Source of the DNA: Streptomyces colonosanans
GTDB lineage: Bacteria; Actinomycetota; Actinomycetes; Streptomycetales; Streptomycetaceae
Direction of reading: 5' to 3'
NCBI RefSeq assembly: GCF_001866645.1
Contig: NZ_MLYP01000042.1
Span: 62,001-126,000 of the forward strand
Length of the DNA stretch: 64,000 bases
The notes below the pieces were generated by a model, which worked only from the letters and a program-made list of their open reading frames with translations, was not told the origin of the DNA and searched no databases. Every line of letters begins with the position of its first letter. Position 1 is the first letter of the stretch. A program made the translations under genes and the position numbers. Positions 60,254 to 64,000 of the stretch are shown here, in pieces.

Positions 60254-61504
60254 TTACGAGCGGGCTGCGTCCAGTAGCGCCGCGGCCGTGAACAGTTCGA
60301 CACCCACCGTGATCGCGGACTCGTCCGCGTCGAAATCCCCCTGGTGCAGATCGCGCACGGTGCGCTCGCCGGGCCTGCGGACACCGAGCCTGGCCATGGC
60401 CCCGGGGACGTGCTCCAGGTACCAGGAGAAGTCCTCGCCGCCGAGGCTCTGCTGGGTGTCCTCGACGGAGTGCATGCCGCGCCGCGCCATCATGGCGTCC
60501 CGCAGCAGCTCGGTGACCGCGGGGTCGTTGACGACGGGCGGCACTCCTCGCACGTAGGTGATCTCGGACTTGGTCCGGTACATGCCCGCGATCTCGTCGA
60601 TGGCGGCGTGGACCAGGTCCGGCGCCCGCCGCCAGGCCTCCAGGTCCAGGCAGCGAACGGTCCCGGACAGCTCGGCGTGCTGCGGAATGACGTTGCAGGC
60701 GTGTCCCGATTCGATACGTCCCCAGGTCACCGCGAGCCCCGAGCGGGCATCGATGCGGCGGGCGACGAGCGTGGGAACCTCGGTGACGACCTTGGCGGCC
60801 GCGCTCACCAGGTCGGTGGTCAGGTGCGGGCGTGCGGTGTGCCCGCCGGGACCGTCCAGTGCGACCTCCAGCCGGTCGCAGGCGGAGGTGATGGGGCCGA
60901 TGCGCAGTCCGATCCGCCCGGCGTCGACCCTCGGGTCGCAGTGCACGCCGATGATCTTCCCCACACCGTCGAGCACCCCGGACTCGATGGCGTCCGTCGC
61001 ACCGCCCGGCAGCACCTCTTCGGCGGGCTGGAAGATCAGCCGCACGGGCCGGGGCAGGAGGCCCTGCCGTGCCATTTCGGCGAGGACGAGTCCGGCGCCG
61101 AGGACGACGGTGGTGTGGATGTCATGTCCGCAGGCATGGGCGCGGCCCGGGACGGTGGACCGGTAGGCGCACCCGGTCTTGGTGTCCGGGATGGGCAGTG
61201 CGTCGATGTCGGCGCGCAGCGCGAGCATGGGCCGTACGCGGCCCTCGACCGGGCCCTGCGCTTCCCCGCCGATGTCGCACACGAGCCCGGTGCCGATGTC
61301 GAGCACGCGCGGCGTGAGTCCGGCCCGCTCCAGCCGTGCCTTGAGCGCAGCGGTGGTGCGGAACTCCTGGTTGCCGAGCTCGGGGTGCATGTGCAGGTCA
61401 CGCCGGAAGGCGACGAGCTCGGTCCGGAGCTCCTCGGGCAGCACGCCGGGCAGCGGGGCGTCTCCGGATTCCTCGGGAAGGTCGGTTTCGGACTCGCGGG
61501 ACAT
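60254..61504 (-). CDS. M20-family amidohydrolase (peptidase/aminoacylase-like)
   Basis: A 416-aa metallohydrolase with the M20 metal ligands: RADIDALPI, the HACGHDIHT segment and PAEEVLPGGA (catalytic Glu pair). The middle dimerisation domain follows (SACDRLEVALDGPGGHTARPH). It resembles amidohydrolases that cleave N-acyl amino acids or related amides. The start is uncertain: ATG 61504 or GTG 61516. It lies next to the nucleoside transport genes but has no evident link with them. Confidence 0.88.
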   Translation of the reverse strand: MSRESETDLPEESGDAPLPGVLPEELRTELVAFRRDLHMHPELGNQEFRTTAALKARLERAGLTPRVLDIGTGLVCDIGGEAQGPVEGRVRPMLALRADIDALPIPDTKTGCAYRSTVPGRAHACGHDIHTTVVLGAGLVLAEMARQGLLPRPVRLIFQPAEEVLPGGATDAIESGVLDGVGKIIGVHCDPRVDAGRIGLRIGPITSACDRLEVALDGPGGHTARPHLTTDLVSAAAKVVTEVPTLVARRIDARSGLAVTWGRIESGHACNVIPQHAELSGTVRCLDLEAWRRAPDLVHAAIDEIAGMYRTKSEITYVRGVPPVVNDPAVTELLRDAMMARRGMHSVEDTQQSLGGEDFSWYLEHVPGAMARLGVRRPGERTVRDLHQGDFDADESAITVGVELFTAAALLDAARS

Positions 61505-61639
61505 CAGTTGGTTCACCCTTTGAAGGGTAGGCGCGACGGGGGTCAACTGACGGGCGATCAAGAAAAGTTCAGCCGGATTGACGTAAGAAATCCGGCACGC
61601 GCCCGCATGGTGAGACCCGCCAGTGGGTAGGTCCTTTTT

Positions 61640-62274
61640 TTACCCCCGTTCGACCACCTTGCCGGGCCTCCCCTCGTCGTCCGCTTCCTCGGCGGGCATG
61701 GCGAACTCCGACGTGTCCAGATCGAAGTCGAAGGGCGCGGGGACGTGAAGGGGTCGCCCGAAGGGCACGTTGGTCCGGGAGCGGTAGCCCTTCGGGGACG
61801 GGTCCCAGAACGCGCTGATCTCCTGGGCCTGCATGTCGAGCACGAGGTACACCGGCACCACGCGCCCATAGGTGTCCAGCTTGTCGAGCCAGTCGACGTC
61901 CTTGGTCGGCTCGGAGGTCAGCTCGGCGACGAGGGAGAGTGCGGAGCCGTCGGCGTGACGGCCGGCGGCTTCGAAGGCGGCTTCGTCGGCGACGTGCAGG
62001 TCAGGTCCGAAGGCGCGGTCAGAGCCCGGAAAGCTGAAGAGGAAGGGCGCCGTGTCCACGTCGTGCCCTTCTGGGGCATGGGGCTCGAGCTGCCGCCTCA
62101 ACGACTTCATCGGCCTCTTGCAGCGCAGCTTCGACCACGGCGACACGACGATCTTCCCCCGGATGCCTTGTAGCCGTCAGGTGTGTCCAGCTCCTCGACG
62201 GTCCGGAGCATGTCCTCGAAGTCTCCGGACGACGGGCTCTCCATGGGCTTCGGCCGCTCGATCATGGTGGTCAC
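61640..62274 (-). pseudogene. Uma2-family gene, frameshifted
   Basis: The N-terminal piece (GTG 62274, then MIERPKPMESPSSGDFED and EELDTPDGYKA) and the C-terminal piece (SPWSKLRCKRPMKSLRRQLE through the PD-like HVADEAAFEA and SLVAELTSE strands) belong to one DUF820/Uma2 protein but lie in different frames. The frame is lost just after DGYKA, near 62165, where a few bases appear to be missing compared with the usual E-I-I-x-G-K-I sequence. A ribosome site (TGGAGG) precedes the GTG. As read here it cannot make a full protein; a sequencing error cannot be excluded. Confidence 0.75.
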
Positions 62275-62393
62275 CGCGGTCCTCCACTGACGACAAGGCA
62301 TGGCGTTGGCTCCACGGTAGCGTCGGGAGGGGATCACTGCCCGTAGTAGGCGCCCGTACACCCGATCGGGTAACCCGCGGCGGCGCCCCTCCC

Positions 62394-63530
62394 CTACGCC
62401 GTCCCGGGCGTCACCGCCAGCAGCCGGTGTGCGTCCCGCGCAGTCCCCGTCACCCCCGCCAGGAATCCCTGGGCCCGCGGGGACGCCGTCTGCGTGAGCC
62501 AGGCCGGGTCGATGTCGCAGACCGCAACCCGCACCTCGGTGCCGGCCAGGGCGAGGGGCAGAGTGTGGACGACCGTCGACGGGAAGCTCAGGATCGTACG
62601 GCCGATGGGGCCCCGGCGGGCGATCAGTTCCAGGGGCAGGTCGGGGCGGACCACCTCCAGACCGGTCTCGACGGCCAGGCGGTGCAACTTCTCGGAGCTC
62701 TCGCGGCGGTGCGCGAAGTAACGGGTGGCGCCGTGGGAGCGGGCCAGGGAGCGGACCGCGTCGAGATAGCGGTCCGGGTCGACGACGCCGGTCTCCACGA
62801 GTGAGGTGCCCACCAGGTCGGCGCCCCTCGTGAGGCGGGGCGGACCGAAGCGGGCCCGGGTCCAGGAGAAGTCGTTGGCGGTGAGACGGACGCCTTCGGG
62901 GGCCGCCTCGATCGGCATGGCGGAGAAGACCTCGACGCGGCGCCCGCCGGACGGCGTCAGGCGGCGCCGGGCCGCGGCGGAGACCGGGGAGAAGACCAGG
63001 TCGCGGGGCCCGGGGCGGCCGCCGCGCCGGTGCCAGCGCACCAGCCTCTCGCCCTGCGCGAGCTGGGCGACGAATTCCATGGTCGCGGTGCCGTCGTCGA
63101 CGACGACGACGTCGCGAACCCGGGTGATGGTCAGCAGGAGCTGTACGTAGCGGGAGAACGGGTCGCCGATGACGATCCGCGAGGCCTCGCGCAGCAGGGG
63201 GGCCAGGCCGCCGATGGTCCGGAACGGGGCCGTGAAGCCGCCGCGCGCCTCCTCCCAGCGCACCTCGTGGCCCTCGCCGCGGGCGAGTTCGGCCATGCGG
63301 CGCAGCTGGCCCCGGGTCATGGGGTCGGTGGGCGACAGCACCACAAGGGTCAGGGAGTCCCCGGCCGGGCCAGTGGCCGGCACGCGCCGTGTCCGGGGAG
63401 GCACCGGCTGCCTGCGCGAGGGCTGGGGCGCCTGGGTGTGCGCCCACTCCAGCACATTGAGGAGCTGGACGGGGCTCTCGACGAAGGCGAGCGTGGAGGT
63501 GGGGCCCGTCGGCCCGACTCGGGGACTCAT
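62394..63530 (-). CDS. polysialyltransferase-like glycosyltransferase (glycopolymer cluster)
   Basis: A 378-aa protein that resembles the alpha-2,8-polysialyltransferase (GT52-like) family. It has an N-terminal LAFVESPVQLLNVLEWA, central VVVVDDGTATMEFVAQLA and a C-terminal TILSFPSTVVHTLPLAL, similar to the donor-binding S-x-x-S/T pattern of that family. The neighbouring NeuB-type gene supplies the sugar. In S. coelicolor this region is tied to the cell-wall glycopolymer poly-Kdn (from memory). The start is ATG 63530. Confidence 0.75.
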   Translation of the reverse strand: MSPRVGPTGPTSTLAFVESPVQLLNVLEWAHTQAPQPSRRQPVPPRTRRVPATGPAGDSLTLVVLSPTDPMTRGQLRRMAELARGEGHEVRWEEARGGFTAPFRTIGGLAPLLREASRIVIGDPFSRYVQLLLTITRVRDVVVVDDGTATMEFVAQLAQGERLVRWHRRGGRPGPRDLVFSPVSAAARRRLTPSGGRRVEVFSAMPIEAAPEGVRLTANDFSWTRARFGPPRLTRGADLVGTSLVETGVVDPDRYLDAVRSLARSHGATRYFAHRRESSEKLHRLAVETGLEVVRPDLPLELIARRGPIGRTILSFPSTVVHTLPLALAGTEVRVAVCDIDPAWLTQTASPRAQGFLAGVTGTARDAHRLLAVTPGTA

Positions 63531-63579
63531 GGTCGTACGACCGTTGCCTTTCGGGCGGTTTCGGGGGTCGGGTGGACCG

Positions 63580-64000
63580 TCAGACCGCCACCGGCTCACC
63601 GGCGGCCGCGGCGATCTCCGCCTCGGCGACCACACCGGTGACGCGGCGGAGCTTCTTCATCGGGCCCAGCTCGGAGTCGTAGACCTTCTTCACGCCGTCG
63701 CCCAGCGACGCCTCGATGGTGCGGATGTCGCGGACCAGGCGCTGCAGGCCCTGCGGCTCCACCGATGCGGCCTGGTCGGAGCCCCACATCGCACGGTCGA
63801 GGGTGATGTGGCGCTCGACGAAGCAGGCGCCGAGGGCGACCGCGGCCAGCGTGGTCTGCAGGCCGGTCTCGTGGCCGGAGTAGCCGATCGGGACGTTGGG
63901 GTACTCCTTCTCCAGCGTGTTGATCACGCGCAGGTTCAGCTCCCCGGCCTTCGCCGGGTAGGTCGAGGTGGCGTGGCACAGGAGGATGTTGTCCGAGCCG
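63580..64000 (-). CDS. N-acetylneuraminate/ulosonate synthase, C-terminal part (NeuB-type)
   Basis: Runs off the window edge; about the last 140 residues are present. It shows LLCHATSTYPAKAGELNLR, the VPIGYSGHETG metal-binding segment, GACFVERHITLDR and the final KVYDSELGPMKKLRR segment, as in NeuB proteins that condense phosphoenolpyruvate with a hexosamine or hexose to a 9-carbon ulosonic acid. A C-terminal antifreeze-like SAF domain, common in the family, is not present: the protein ends 25 residues later. Provides the monomer for the polymer made by the neighbouring transferase. Confidence 0.88.
   Translation of the reverse strand, partial: GSDNILLCHATSTYPAKAGELNLRVINTLEKEYPNVPIGYSGHETGLQTTLAAVALGACFVERHITLDRAMWGSDQAASVEPQGLQRLVRDIRTIEASLGDGVKKVYDSELGPMKKLRRVTGVVAEAEIAAAAGEPVAV

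Noticed and set aside
1-64000. CRISPR array, rRNA, tRNA or insertion sequence
   Set aside because: No regularly spaced repeats, no conserved RNA segments and no transposase-like proteins seen.

Overview
The window is high-GC DNA with strongly G/C-biased third codon positions, frequent GTG starts and many short or leaderless 5' ends. Its gene content is that of a Streptomyces chromosome core. The order biotin ligase, pccB/pccE, maf, accA2, DeoR, lpdA, PNP, phosphomutase, deoC, aldehyde dehydrogenases, uridine-kinase-like, sigQ/afsQ1/afsQ2, add, deoA, cdd, nucleoside ABC transporter matches what I remember of the S. coelicolor SCO4880-SCO4930 region. That comparison is from memory, not a search.

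Layout. 0.3-8.2 kb: acyl-CoA carboxylase genes (birA, pccB, pccE, accA2), maf and a DeoR-type regulator. 8.3-17.9 kb: an LpdA-like flavoprotein, then nucleoside and deoxyribose catabolism (purine nucleoside phosphorylase, phosphohexo/pentomutase, deoC, two aldehyde dehydrogenase-family genes). 17.9-37.4 kb: a roughly 19.5-kb accessory island carrying a large anti-phage-type gene set. 37.4-52.9 kb: core genes again, including sigQ-afsQ1-afsQ2, add, a LysR/MFS pair, a second beta-clamp gene, an ECF sigma factor, a STAS protein and an AEC transporter. 53.0-60.2 kb: deoA, cdd and a BmpA-type nucleoside ABC importer. 60.2-64.0 kb: an M20 amidohydrolase, a frameshifted Uma2-family gene, and the edge of a sialic/ulosonic-acid glycopolymer cluster.

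The island encodes, all on the minus strand, an AIPR-family protein, an N6-adenine DNA methyltransferase, an HsdS-like specificity subunit, a NERD-pseudokinase-kinase-ATPase fusion, a 564-aa unknown, and a 1845-aa HerA/FtsK-like ATPase with a nuclease-like motif. The methyltransferase, S subunit, kinase, unknown and ATPase correspond in type and order to the core of what is called the methylation-associated defence system (MADS). AIPR sits where other accessory subunits would be expected, and a DUF5753/DUF397 pair on the opposite strand splits the operon. The island lies between two nearly identical hairpins.

Two regulatory patterns link distant genes. (1) The palindrome CTACGCGCGTAG, exact or with one or two mismatches, precedes six transcription units for nucleoside uptake and breakdown (PNP, deoC, add, deoA, ABC operon, bmpA-like). 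This suggests one regulator for the route nucleoside import, deamination, phosphorolysis, pentose phosphate isomerisation, aldol cleavage and acetaldehyde oxidation. (2) The motif TTGTCAGTG-N8-TAnnnT, the form of RecA-independent (PafBC-type) DNA-damage promoters of actinobacteria, precedes the second beta clamp, the ECF sigma factor and the kinase-led defence operon. The defence genes may therefore be induced by DNA damage.
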